Assembly: GCF_024347335.1 (NCBI RefSeq)
Contig: NZ_AP025463.1
Coordinates: 248,001 to 312,000, forward strand
DNA length: 64,000 nucleotides
From: Vibrio celticus
Lineage (GTDB): Bacteria; Pseudomonadota; Gammaproteobacteria; Enterobacterales; Vibrionaceae
Reading direction: 5' to 3'
How positions within the stretch are numbered: the first letter of the stretch is position 1; the number at the start of each line of letters is the position of its first letter. The notes below the pieces were generated by a model, which saw nothing but the letters and a program-made list of their open reading frames with translations, did no database searches and was not told the DNA's origin. A program made the translations under genes and the position numbers. Positions 24,782 to 33,426 of the stretch are shown here, one piece after another.

Positions 24782-25129
24782 ATGATTGAGCGCCAAGAAA
24801 CCAAACAACGCATGAGCCGTATTGTTAAACACAACGGTATTATCTACCTATGTGGCCAAGTGTGTGCTGATGCAACCCAAGACATCACTGAACAAACACA
24901 GACCATGCTAGATAAAGTAGAAGCGCTACTTGAGCAAGCTGGCAGCGACAAAGAGCACATGCTGTCAGCAACGATTTACTTGAAAGACATGAAAGACTTC
25001 CAAGAAATGAACGCAGTTTGGGATGCATGGGTTCCTGAAGGCCACGCTCCAGCTCGCGCATGTGTAACCGGCGACATGGCTCGCGAAGCGCTACTTGTTG
25101 AAATCTCTGTAATTGCTGCTGAGAAGTAA
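24782..25129 (+). CDS. RidA (YjgF/YER057c/UK114) family protein
   Basis: The 115 residues have the RidA fold signature. GIIYLCGQVCAD, the AGSDKEHMLSATIYLKDM segment, an arginine in PARACVTG that in RidA binds the substrate carboxylate, and VEISVIA with its conserved glutamate at the end are all present. RidA deaminates reactive enamines and imines made by PLP enzymes. Several paralogues exist in bacteria, and this one is not the classic RidA of the ilv context, so I give no symbol. It is convergent with the Lpd-like gene. Confidence 0.88.
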   Translation: MIERQETKQRMSRIVKHNGIIYLCGQVCADATQDITEQTQTMLDKVEALLEQAGSDKEHMLSATIYLKDMKDFQEMNAVWDAWVPEGHAPARACVTGDMAREALLVEISVIAAEK

Positions 25130-25164
25130 TAGCTAAGTCTTTAGCGACCGGTAATTGCTTCAAG

Positions 25165-25202
25165 AGATTCCAGATACCTCGTCCCTCGGTTCTGGAATGA
25201 CG
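25165..25202 (+). repeat. REP-like palindromic element, copy 1
   Basis: It begins AGATTCC and ends GGAATGACG, with CAGA/TCTG completing the stem around a C-rich centre. Copy 2 at 25260-25300 has the same borders in the opposite orientation. Extragenic palindromes with these borders are familiar from vibrio genomes, by recollection only. Confidence 0.65.
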
Positions 25203-25259
25203 AGTTAAAGCTTGGATTAGTTCTTATTGGGCTTGGAATTTGCTCAGTATTAAAAGCAG

Positions 25260-25300
25260 CGTCATTCCCGGTAGCGACGAAGGAGCGTGGTCGGGAATCT
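25260..25300 (-). repeat. REP-like palindromic element, copy 2 (inverted)
   Basis: Read on the minus strand it begins AGATTCCCGA and ends GGGAATGACG, the same borders as copy 1 with a different centre. The two inverted copies are 57 bp apart, like a BIME pair, between ridA and the Lpd-like gene. Confidence 0.65.
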
Positions 25301-25322
25301 GTTGTTTGCTCGAAGCCAAAAC

Positions 25323-25352
25323 AAAAAGGAAAGCCAATGGCTTTCCTTTTTT
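25323..25352. terminator. Bidirectional terminator between ridA and the Lpd-like gene
   Basis: AAAAAGGAAAGCCA directly joins TGGCTTTCCTTTTT, a perfect 14-bp palindrome with A- and T-runs, serving both convergent genes. Confidence 0.92.
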
Positions 25353-25393
25353 AGTATCTAGCAGTTTGCTAACTGCTTAACGGTAGCCTGAGA

Positions 25394-26860
25394 TTAACAA
25401 CCTGGACCACAATCCAGACAGTGTTTCACCATCTCTGGACCTAGGTGCAGTTTCGCATTCAGGTCACGTAGTGCAGTTCGTACACCTTCTTCAATTACCG
25501 GGTGGTAGAAAGGCATGTCTAGCATTTCAGAAACCGTCATCTTTTTCTGGTGTGCCCATGCTAATAAGTGAGCTAAGTGTTCTGCGTTTGGTCCCATCAT
25601 CTCAGCACCAAGGAAGCGGCCTGTACCTTGCTCACCGTAAACGTGCAGAATACCTTTGTTGCGCAGCATCACTCGAGAACGACCTTGGTTCTCGAAAGAC
25701 ACTTCACCCGTTGCGAAACAGCCACATGTGCCTAAGCGTGTGGTGATCTCTTTGTAGGTTTCACCAACCATCGCGATTTGCGGGTCAGAGAATACTGCCG
25801 AGATTTTAGAGCGGCGTAAGCCTGCACGAATCTCTGGGAAGCGACCAGCGTTGTCACCTGCAATGCGGGCTTGGTCTGCTGCTTCATGTAGCAGAGGTAG
25901 TTGGTTGCTTGCATCACCTGCAATGAATACTGATGGCAATGATGTTTGTAGCGTGTAGTGGTCAGCGATTGGAACACCACGCTCATCAAGTTCTAGAGAG
26001 GTATTCTCTAGGCCAAGTTTGTCGGTGTTGGGACGACGCCCCGTTGCTGCCAGTACGTACTCAACGACGTTAGTTTCTAGTTCACCTTGCTTATTGATGA
26101 ACTGGATTTCGACGCGAGCCTCACCCGATTCAGTGGTAATACGCTTCATGCTTTCGATTTTCACGTCGGCATCTAGGTAGAACTCTTCATTGAAGGCTTT
26201 ATCTGCGTAAGCCATGATCTCTGGGTCGGTTACTGGGCCAACTTGACCACCTAAACCGAACAGTTTGGTCTTCACACCTAAGCGATGCAGTGACTGACCA
26301 AGCTCAAGACCAATAACACCAGGGCCAAATACTGCAACCGATTCTGGTAAATCATCCCAGCTGAACACGTCATCGTTAATGATCAGACGATCACCAAGCT
26401 CATTCCAAACGGCAGGGTATGCAGGGCGAGAGCCAGTTGCGATAACAATACGTTTAGCGGTGACAACCGTGTGGTCATCAATTTGTAGCGTGTTGTCGTC
26501 TAAGAATTTTGCGTAGCCAGAGATCTTGTCTTGCTCTGGGATTTCATCAACACCCTCTAAAACAAAACCAACAAAACGGTCACGCTCAAACTTCACTCGG
26601 TCCATCACTTCACGGCCGTTAATCACGATATCGCCTTGTGGGTGAACGCCAAAAGCCGGAGCTTTCTCGATTTGGTGTACGCTTTCTGCAGCTGCAATAA
26701 GCAGTTTAGATGGCATACAACCAACACGAGCACAGGTTGTGCCGTAAGGGCCGCCTTCAATCATCACGACACTGTCAGTGTGTGCTTTTGCAGCGCGGTA
26801 AGAACCTAAACCTGCCGTACCGCCCCCGATAACTGCTACATCTACATTGACTTGTTTCAT
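25394..26860 (-). CDS. Dihydrolipoyl-dehydrogenase-like flavoprotein with a cysteine-rich tail
   Basis: This class I pyridine nucleotide disulfide oxidoreductase has 488 residues from the ATG at 26860 (MKQVNVDVAVIGGG); the longer frame has no support. The FAD motif GGGTAG lies at 12-17, and the redox pair C43/C48 is in TTCARVGCMPSK. A second Rossmann motif is VFGPGVIGLELG. The active-site His453 and Glu457 or Glu458 are in FYHPVIEEG. The last eight residues, CLDCGPGC, add C481, C484 and C488, which ordinary Lpd lacks. It is not next to 2-oxoacid dehydrogenase genes; it lies 290 bases downstream of prx-grx on the same strand. Its substrate is unknown. Confidence 0.85.
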   Translation of the reverse strand: MKQVNVDVAVIGGGTAGLGSYRAAKAHTDSVVMIEGGPYGTTCARVGCMPSKLLIAAAESVHQIEKAPAFGVHPQGDIVINGREVMDRVKFERDRFVGFVLEGVDEIPEQDKISGYAKFLDDNTLQIDDHTVVTAKRIVIATGSRPAYPAVWNELGDRLIINDDVFSWDDLPESVAVFGPGVIGLELGQSLHRLGVKTKLFGLGGQVGPVTDPEIMAYADKAFNEEFYLDADVKIESMKRITTESGEARVEIQFINKQGELETNVVEYVLAATGRRPNTDKLGLENTSLELDERGVPIADHYTLQTSLPSVFIAGDASNQLPLLHEAADQARIAGDNAGRFPEIRAGLRRSKISAVFSDPQIAMVGETYKEITTRLGTCGCFATGEVSFENQGRSRVMLRNKGILHVYGEQGTGRFLGAEMMGPNAEHLAHLLAWAHQKKMTVSEMLDMPFYHPVIEEGVRTALRDLNAKLHLGPEMVKHCLDCGPGC

Positions 26861-27089
26861 AATAATTTTCTCGCAATGGCTGAATTTAGTTTGAACGACC
26901 CCCTCCAACTCTGGTGATTGTTTGAGAGTCAGGATAACGGGGCAGTTTTGTGATTCTGTTTTATTAGGTTTAGCTTGTGGTTCTGCTTTTTGTTACTAGC
27001 TGCTTCTTGTTACTAACTATAGGTTAGTAAAAGGCAGGCGAGTCACCAGCTATATTTTTTCCAAAACTCAGATAAGAGCGTTTGGAATG

Positions 27090-27115
27090 GCTAACCCACA
27101 AGAGGGTGGGTTAGC
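27090..27115 (-). terminator. Hairpin after prx-grx
   Basis: GCTAACCCAC-N6-GTGGGTTAGC is a perfect 10-bp stem 35 bases past the prx-grx stop. It lacks a good T-run, so it may stabilise the mRNA end or terminate only partly, letting some transcripts reach the Lpd-like gene. Confidence 0.5.
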
Positions 27116-27149
27116 GGATACTTCTAAGCCTATATCGGCGATGAAGCGA

Positions 27150-27878
27150 TTAGCCTAGGAAAGTTTCTAGTTCTTCACTACCACCGATGTGTTTACCACC
27201 GATGAATACTTGAGGAACGGTAGTGCGACCAGAGATTGCACGTAGGCTGACTGTTGTTGCGTCTTTGCCTAGTACCACTTCTTCGTAGTTCAGACCTTTG
27301 TCGATTAGGTTCTGTTTTGCTTTCATACAGAAAGGACAGCCTGGCTTAGTGAATACTGTGATTGACTCTTGCTCTTTGTGCTCAGGAGCAAGGTAGTTAA
27401 GCATAGTATCAGCATCAGAAACCTTGAACGGGTCGCCTGGTACGTCTTCTTCGATGAACATTTTTTCTACCACGCCGTTTTTAACCAGCATGCTGTAGCG
27501 CCATGAACGTTTGCCGAAGCCGATGTCGTTTTTCTCAACTAGCATGCCCATGCCGTCTGTAAAATCACCGTTACCATCTGGGATGAATGTGATGTTTTCC
27601 GCTTCTTGGTCTGCTTTCCAAGCGTTCATTACGAATGTGTCGTTTACTGAAACACACAGAATGTCATCAACACCGTTTTCTTTGAATACAGAGTGTAGCT
27701 CGTTGTAACGAGGAAGGTGGCTTGAAGAACATGTTGGCGTAAACGCACCTGGTAGGCTGAATACGATAACTGTCTTATCTTTGAATAGCTCTTCAGTCGT
27801 TACGTTAACCCATGCATCACCTTGGCGAGTTGGGAATGTTACTTGAGGGATTGATTGACCTTCTTTAGATGCAAACAT
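27150..27878 (-). CDS. Peroxiredoxin-glutaredoxin hybrid (Prx5-Grx)
   Basis: The N-terminal 165 residues are a Prx5-type peroxiredoxin with peroxidatic C50 in GAFTPTCSSSHLP. The C-terminal part is a glutaredoxin with C181-P-F-C184 (TKPGCPFCMKA) and the TVPQVFIGGKHIGG glutathione-binding segment. Such fusions, known from Haemophilus, reduce hydrogen peroxide and alkyl peroxides with glutathione. It is divergent from oxyR across a four-element OxyR site and should be induced by peroxide. The 242 residues fit the family. Confidence 0.95.
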   Translation of the reverse strand: MFASKEGQSIPQVTFPTRQGDAWVNVTTEELFKDKTVIVFSLPGAFTPTCSSSHLPRYNELHSVFKENGVDDILCVSVNDTFVMNAWKADQEAENITFIPDGNGDFTDGMGMLVEKNDIGFGKRSWRYSMLVKNGVVEKMFIEEDVPGDPFKVSDADTMLNYLAPEHKEQESITVFTKPGCPFCMKAKQNLIDKGLNYEEVVLGKDATTVSLRAISGRTTVPQVFIGGKHIGGSEELETFLG

Positions 27879-27990
27879 ATTGATTTCCTTAAATAGTATT
27901 TTTAATTTTGTTCTATCAGAGCTTAACGTTTTTCTTCGCTCTGTTTCGTTTCGTTGAGCCCATTATTAGATAAATCCTTTGATAGCTCTA

Positions 27991-28027
27991 ATCGTTTGAT
28001 GTTATGGTTTTGATAGGTAAATTCTAT
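27991..28027. promoter_or_regulatory. OxyR operator between prx-grx and oxyR
   Basis: ATCG-N7-TTAT-N7-ATAG-N7-CTAT fits the OxyR consensus ATAG-N7-CTAT-N7-ATAG-N7-CTAT with exact spacing and two base mismatches. It lies 74 bases upstream of oxyR and 113 bases upstream of prx-grx, suiting both autoregulation and peroxide induction. Confidence 0.8.
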
Positions 28028-28100
28028 CAAGAGCATTTTTCTTTTAAATGTTTCTGTTAGAACCCTTGTTCTTATTAAAACCTGAGGTAAGAGACTGATC

Positions 28101-28994
28101 ATGAACATTCGTGACTTTGAATACTTGGTGGCGCTCGCAGAGCATAAACACTTCCGAAAAGCGGCAGAAGCGTGCTTTGTCAGTCAGCCGACACTAAGCG
28201 GTCAAATACGCAAACTCGAAGATGAAATTGGACTTCAGTTAACCGAGCGTAGTCCAAGGAAGGTAATATTTACAGAATCAGGGTTACAACTTGTTGAACA
28301 AGCCAAGCGTATTCTCAATGAAGTGAAAACTTTTAAAGATATGGCGAGTGGACACGGTGAAGCGATGACGGGGCCAATGCACATTGGTTTTATTCCAACC
28401 GTTGGTCCTTACATCTTGCCTAAGATTGTTCCTCATCTAAAAGAGAGCTTCCCAGATCTTGAGCTTTACCTGCATGAAGCTCAGACTCATCAATTAGTGA
28501 GCCAACTTGAAGATGGTAAGCTTGATTGCTTAGTACTGGCTGCGGTTGATGAAACGGCGGTGTTCAAAGAGATCGATGTGTATGACGAGCCGTTAAGTGT
28601 TGCCGTTCCATGTGACCACGAGTGGGCTCAGCAAGACACTGTCGATATGCTGCAGCTAAATGGACAAACCGTACTTGCGCTAGGTGACGGTCACTGTTTG
28701 AGAGACCAAGCCTTGGGCTTCTGTTTTGCTGCGGGCGCCAAAGATGATGAGCGCTTTAAGGCAACCAGCTTAGAAACGCTGCGTAACATGGTCGCGGCGG
28801 GGGCGGGGATTACCTTGCTTCCTCAGCTATCGGTGCCGAAAGAGAAGCAGAAAGACGGTGTGTGTTACGTACCTGCGGTGAATCCAACACCTTCACGTCG
28901 CATTGTTGTTGCCTACCGTCCGGGCTCTCCATTGAAGGGACGTTTCGAGCAATTGGCTGAGACGATTCGAACTCAACTGGAGAAGACGGCTTAG
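28101..28994 (+). CDS. oxyR: Hydrogen peroxide sensor OxyR
   Basis: This LysR-family regulator is activated by an intramolecular disulfide. The N-terminal winged helix runs MNIRDFEYLVALAEHKHFRKAA through SQPTLSGQIRKLE. The redox cysteines C199 and C208 (GDGHCLRDQALGFC) sit at exactly the numbers known for E. coli OxyR. The 297 residues compare with 305 in E. coli. It is divergent from the peroxidase gene it most likely controls, and convergent with mrcA. Confidence 0.96.
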   Translation: MNIRDFEYLVALAEHKHFRKAAEACFVSQPTLSGQIRKLEDEIGLQLTERSPRKVIFTESGLQLVEQAKRILNEVKTFKDMASGHGEAMTGPMHIGFIPTVGPYILPKIVPHLKESFPDLELYLHEAQTHQLVSQLEDGKLDCLVLAAVDETAVFKEIDVYDEPLSVAVPCDHEWAQQDTVDMLQLNGQTVLALGDGHCLRDQALGFCFAAGAKDDERFKATSLETLRNMVAAGAGITLLPQLSVPKEKQKDGVCYVPAVNPTPSRRIVVAYRPGSPLKGRFEQLAETIRTQLEKTA

Positions 28995-29034
28995 CGCTTG
29001 AATTTAGAGCCTAGTCTGGTCAGATATAGATATA

Positions 29035-29070
29035 AAAAAGGGTTGATATGAATTCATATCAACCCTTTTT
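29035..29070. terminator. Bidirectional terminator between oxyR and mrcA
   Basis: AAAAAGGGTTGATATG meets AATTCATATCAACCCTTTTT as a nearly perfect palindrome with A- and T-runs, placed between convergent oxyR and mrcA. Confidence 0.93.
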
Positions 29071-29104
29071 GTTGGTTCATGTTACTAGGTTCTATAAATC
29101 CTAG

Positions 29105-31666
29105 TTAGAACAGCTCTTCTACAGCTTCACCTGATGAGCTTGAGTAGATGTCATCATTGAAACGTTCAGTGATGTACTCGGTTGGCTCTGTGCCTTTCTC
29201 GAAGTACTCGAACATTGATGAGCTATCGAACTTGTTGGTCAGTAAGCCAGTTTCACGGTCGATACGAACACGAACGATGTTCTCAGGAATCTCTTTACGC
29301 TCAGCAGGAACACCCGCTAACGCCGTACCCATGAAATCAACCCATGCAGGTTCTGCTGTTTTCGCGCCAGCTTCTGCACCCGTAATTTGGTTCTTACCAA
29401 GATTTGAGTTCGCTTTGGTTCTGCCTAGGTTGCGGTTGTGGTTATCAAAACCAACCCATACCGTTGCAACCATGCCAGGGCCGTAACCGCTGTACCAAGT
29501 ATCTTTCGAATCGTTGGTGGTACCCGTTTTTCCGCCAATGTCACGACGCTTCAACGGCTGTGCACGCCAACCTGTACCGTTCCAACCAGTACCTGCGCTC
29601 CAATCACCGCCACCCCAGATGTTGCTGTACATCATTTCACGAACAAGGAATGCGTTCTGTTCAGAGATGACTTGAGGTGCGTATTGTACTTTGGCATCCA
29701 CATCTTGCTCTGCAAACTCATCAGCCATTGGATCTGAGGTCATTTGCTGTTGGCAATCGTCTTTACAAACCACTTTTGGTGTCGCTTCAAATTCAGTCTC
29801 ACCAAATGGTGTCTCAATGCGGCTGATGTAGAAAGGTTCAACGTAGTAGCCGCCATTAGCGAATACTGAGTAACCTTGAGCTACTTTCATTGGCGTTAAG
29901 CTACCCGCACCCAGAGCAATGGTTTCAGAGCGCGGAACTTCATCAATATCAAAGCCAAATCGAGTTAGGTAGTTACGAGTATCATCTAGACCTACTTCGC
30001 GCAGTACACGTACCGCCATTACGTTTTTAGACTGAGCTAAGCCAATACGTAAACGAGTTGGACCCACGTAAGTCGGTGGCGAGTTCTTTGGTCGCCATGC
30101 GGTACCTTGGCTCTTATCCCATTGGTTAATCGGTGCATCGTTGATCAGTGAGGCTAGCGTTAAGCCTTTCTCAATCGCTGCTGAGTAGATAAATGGTTTG
30201 ATACCAGAACCTACCTGACGAATAGATTGCGTTGCACGGTTGAACTTGTTGTGAACAAAGTTAAAGCCACCGACCATCGACAATACCGCGCCGTTGTTCG
30301 GGTTCATTGCAACAAATGCAGTGTTCGCATTCGGTACTTGGCTTAGTCGCCAAACAACAGGTGTTTCCGATTCTGCTATCGCTGACTCTTCTGTCGGCTC
30401 TTCAGAGACTTCATCACCGGTAACGGCTTCATGGCGAACCCAGATTTGTTCACCAACCGCCAGAATTTCTTTCGCTTGAGAAGGTGCTGGTCCTTGGCGG
30501 TTATCCGTTAGGAATTTACGCGCCCAGTTCATGCCTTGCCATTCGATAGTGCCTTCACCTTGGTTCTTAACCCAAATTTGCACACTTTTCGAATCAACCG
30601 CGGTAACAACTGCAGGGACTAGGTCACCATAGGTTGGTTGAGACTTAAGGTGTTTAACGATTTGTTCTTGATCCCACGCTGATTGCGCAGTCTGCCACAA
30701 TACTTTTTCAGCACCACGGTAGCCGTGACGCTCATCGTAGCCAAGTAGGTTCTTAATTGCGGCTTGGTTCGCTGCTTTTTGCAGTTTCGAATCAACGGTC
30801 GTGTAGACCTTCATGCCTGATGTATAAGCTTCTTCACCATAGCGTTCCACCATCCAAGCACGTGCAACTTCAGCAACATATGGCGCGCTCAGTTCGATCT
30901 CTGCACCGTGGTATTTCGAGATAAGCTCTTCGCTACGAGCGTCATCGAACTCTGCTTGAGTGATGTATTTCTCGTCTAACATACGACGCAATACAACGTT
31001 ACGACGGTTAGTCGCGCGCTCAACAGAGTAAATAGGGTTCATTGTCGAAGGTGCTTTTGGCATACCCGCAAGGGTCGCAATTTCACTCAGCGTTAGATCA
31101 GGAAGATCTTTACCGAAGTAAACACGTGCTGCCGCGCCAAAACCATACGAACGGTGACCAAGGAAGATCTTGTTGACGTATAGCTCCATGATCTCTTCTT
31201 TGCTAAGCAGTTGCTCAATGTGGATCGCAATGAAGATCTCTTTAATCTTACGCATAATTTTTTTCTCATTGGATAAGAAGAAGTTACGCGCAAGTTGCTG
31301 TGTAATGGTACTCGCACCTTGTTTTGCCGAACCAGACATCGCCACCACGATAGCTGCACGTGTGATACCGATTGGGTCAATACCAGGGTGTTCGTAGAAA
31401 CGGCTATCCTCGGTAGCAATCAAAGCCTCAACTAAGTGGCGTGGGATCTCGTCATAATTCACCGGAATACGACGCTTCTCACCAAATTGAGAGATCAATT
31501 TACCGTCTTGACTGAAGACTTGCATCGGCGTTTGGAGTTCTACGTCGCGCAAAGTGGCAACATCAGGCAACTCTGGTTTTACGTAAAAATAAAACCCGAA
31601 AATTGTACTGACTCCAAGAATCATGCAAATCAATGTAAATATGAATAATCGCTTTATGAACTTCAC
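29105..31666 (-). CDS. mrcA: Penicillin-binding protein 1A
   Basis: This bifunctional peptidoglycan synthase is anchored in the inner membrane by one helix (about 9-29). The glycosyltransferase domain has catalytic E86 (ATEDSRFYEHPG) and GASTITQQLARN (117-128). The transpeptidase domain has the nucleophile S487 in SGIK, S546-K-N, and KTGT at 713-716. The 853 residues match PBP1A (about 850). It is divergent from pilM, the same arrangement as mrcA and the hof/pil genes in enterics and other vibrios. Confidence 0.97.
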   Translation of the reverse strand: MKFIKRLFIFTLICMILGVSTIFGFYFYVKPELPDVATLRDVELQTPMQVFSQDGKLISQFGEKRRIPVNYDEIPRHLVEALIATEDSRFYEHPGIDPIGITRAAIVVAMSGSAKQGASTITQQLARNFFLSNEKKIMRKIKEIFIAIHIEQLLSKEEIMELYVNKIFLGHRSYGFGAAARVYFGKDLPDLTLSEIATLAGMPKAPSTMNPIYSVERATNRRNVVLRRMLDEKYITQAEFDDARSEELISKYHGAEIELSAPYVAEVARAWMVERYGEEAYTSGMKVYTTVDSKLQKAANQAAIKNLLGYDERHGYRGAEKVLWQTAQSAWDQEQIVKHLKSQPTYGDLVPAVVTAVDSKSVQIWVKNQGEGTIEWQGMNWARKFLTDNRQGPAPSQAKEILAVGEQIWVRHEAVTGDEVSEEPTEESAIAESETPVVWRLSQVPNANTAFVAMNPNNGAVLSMVGGFNFVHNKFNRATQSIRQVGSGIKPFIYSAAIEKGLTLASLINDAPINQWDKSQGTAWRPKNSPPTYVGPTRLRIGLAQSKNVMAVRVLREVGLDDTRNYLTRFGFDIDEVPRSETIALGAGSLTPMKVAQGYSVFANGGYYVEPFYISRIETPFGETEFEATPKVVCKDDCQQQMTSDPMADEFAEQDVDAKVQYAPQVISEQNAFLVREMMYSNIWGGGDWSAGTGWNGTGWRAQPLKRRDIGGKTGTTNDSKDTWYSGYGPGMVATVWVGFDNHNRNLGRTKANSNLGKNQITGAEAGAKTAEPAWVDFMGTALAGVPAERKEIPENIVRVRIDRETGLLTNKFDSSSMFEYFEKGTEPTEYITERFNDDIYSSSSGEAVEELF

Positions 31667-31817
31667 CGGATAATCCCTGATTAGTTAAGGCTGATAAGCA
31701 GCAAACCCTTGTACTCTAGGCTAAAAACTTAGCTTTCGTTTATTAACGCTTATTTAACTAATAATCACAACCCCTAGATAATCAACGAAATGCTTGGCAC
31801 TTCAGGAGCTAGGTCAC

Positions 31818-32843
31818 ATGGGTTCATCATTAATTACAGGTATAGATATAAATCATCACAGCATCAAAGCCGTGGTACTAAAACCCGTGGGGGAGTTGTA
31901 TGCCCTAGTGGGATACAAAGAGCTGCCGATTTCGGACGACATTTTTACAGCTAACCATACTTTGGAGTATCAGAAAACTGTTAAGAAACTTAAAGAACTT
32001 AGGAAAGGACTGCCTTTTGGCTGTCGCAACGTCGCCATTTCGGTACCTGATAACACAGTGATAAGCAAAGTACTGCAAATAGAGAGTGAGTTAGAAGACA
32101 GAGAAAAAGAGTTTTCTATCTATCAAACCTTCGCCCATCAATCTCCCTTTCCTATCGAGGAGCTGAGTTTAGATTTTGTAAAGCTGGAAGACAAACGATT
32201 TGGTAAAGGTTCGACAAGCAGTTATCAGGTATACGCCACTCGTAAAGAAGTGGTGGATAGCCGAGCGGATGCATTAACCAAGGCTGGCTTCAAACCTGTG
32301 GTGGTGGATACACAGGCGCATGGGCTGCTGAATATCTGGCAATTGGCCTCGCGCCTGTATCCCGATAAGAAAAACTGGTTGCTGGTGGATGTTGGAGTCG
32401 ACCAAACTTCGCTAGGGATTATCCCGCAGAATTCGGCGCCTTTCTATAAAGACATCGCCTATGGCACTCAAGATCTTCGCAGCTCAGATGACCCGAGTGA
32501 TATCGAGAGCGTGTTCGGTACTATGGAAGAGACACATCAATTTATCGTTAACCTGATTGAGAAGCTCAAGCGTCAATTACAGCTCTATTCATCGGGAAAT
32601 GCGCAGCAACCTATTTCTGGGATTTGGTTGATGGGCGAGGGCGCCAGTATTCCTATGGTTACCGAAGAGCTAGAACGTCATTTTCAGCTGAGCTGTGAGT
32701 CATTGAATCCTTTGTCTCTGTTTGAGAATAAGGTCGCCAAGAGACGCCGACTGCCGATGGACTGGCAACACTTTGGTATCGCGGCGGGTATGGCGATGAG
32801 TGGGCTCAAGTGGCAGGGAGAGAAGCATGTTGCATCAAATTAA
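31818..32843 (+). CDS. pilM: Type IV pilus assembly protein PilM
   Basis: PilM is an actin-like cytoplasmic protein that binds the PilN N-terminus and links the pilus motor to the alignment complex. I choose the ATG at 31818 (341 residues, MGSSLITGIDINHHSIK), with AGGAG nine bases upstream, over an upstream TTG. Actin-fold ATP-binding segments GIDINHHSIKAVVL, LLVDVGVDQTSLGII and IWLMGEGASIPMV are visible. It overlaps pilN by 17 bases and starts the pilMNOPQ operon. Confidence 0.93.
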   Translation: MGSSLITGIDINHHSIKAVVLKPVGELYALVGYKELPISDDIFTANHTLEYQKTVKKLKELRKGLPFGCRNVAISVPDNTVISKVLQIESELEDREKEFSIYQTFAHQSPFPIEELSLDFVKLEDKRFGKGSTSSYQVYATRKEVVDSRADALTKAGFKPVVVDTQAHGLLNIWQLASRLYPDKKNWLLVDVGVDQTSLGIIPQNSAPFYKDIAYGTQDLRSSDDPSDIESVFGTMEETHQFIVNLIEKLKRQLQLYSSGNAQQPISGIWLMGEGASIPMVTEELERHFQLSCESLNPLSLFENKVAKRRRLPMDWQHFGIAAGMAMSGLKWQGEKHVASN

Positions 32844-33426
32844 CCTGCTGCCGTGGCGTGATGAGATTCGTGCTCAGCACAAGAAGCGTTTTATCCATCT
32901 GGTCATTCTTGGCGTCATCATTGCGCTTATAGGGCAATGGGCGGTTGGTCACTATTTTTACGACCAACAAGCCAAGCAGCAAGCTCGCCTCAATTACCTC
33001 AATCAGTACATTGCTGAGCTCGACCGACAAATTCAATCGTTAAAAGTCGCAGAGCAAGAACACAAAGCCATTCTGACTCGACTTGATGTGGTTGAGTCGC
33101 TGCAGCTTGGCCGCAATAAGACCACCGACTTTATGAACTTGATGCCGGAGCTGATTCCAGAGGGTGTGTATGTCGACAAGATAAAGATGAATGGTCAAGA
33201 GATTGAAATGTCGGGCATCAGCGACAGTACTGCTCGTCTCGCCACCATGTTGGACAACCTCGAACGTTCAGATTCTCTGAAAGGGGTCGAGATGCACTCT
33301 ATCGTTCATAACCGCAAGCGCTTCAATAAAGAGTTTCAGACCTTCAAGGTCTCTTTTGTGTTCAGTCCCACCTCTTTAGAAAGCACCACTGCGAACCGTA
33401 AAGGGAAGGAGGCGCATCATGGCTAA
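32827..33426 (+). CDS. pilN: Type IV pilus assembly protein PilN
   Basis: PilN is an inner-membrane protein of the alignment subcomplex. The ATG at 32827 gives 199 residues whose N-terminus carries the INLLPWR motif (5-11) that docks to PilM. A membrane helix lies near 25-45, then a coiled-coil-like stretch (DQQAKQQARLNYLNQYIAELDRQIQ) and a small periplasmic domain. The start overlaps the pilM end and the end overlaps pilO by 8 bases, so translation is probably coupled. Confidence 0.93.
   Translation: MLHQINLLPWRDEIRAQHKKRFIHLVILGVIIALIGQWAVGHYFYDQQAKQQARLNYLNQYIAELDRQIQSLKVAEQEHKAILTRLDVVESLQLGRNKTTDFMNLMPELIPEGVYVDKIKMNGQEIEMSGISDSTARLATMLDNLERSDSLKGVEMHSIVHNRKRFNKEFQTFKVSFVFSPTSLESTTANRKGKEAHHG

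Noticed and set aside
29404..29737. Plus-strand open frames inside mrcA
   Set aside because: Shadows of the transpeptidase domain on the opposite strand.
31794..31817. TTG start for pilM and a sigma-54-like TGGCAC
   Set aside because: The ATG at 31818 has a good Shine-Dalgarno, and the second half of a sigma-54 site (TTGCA) is absent.
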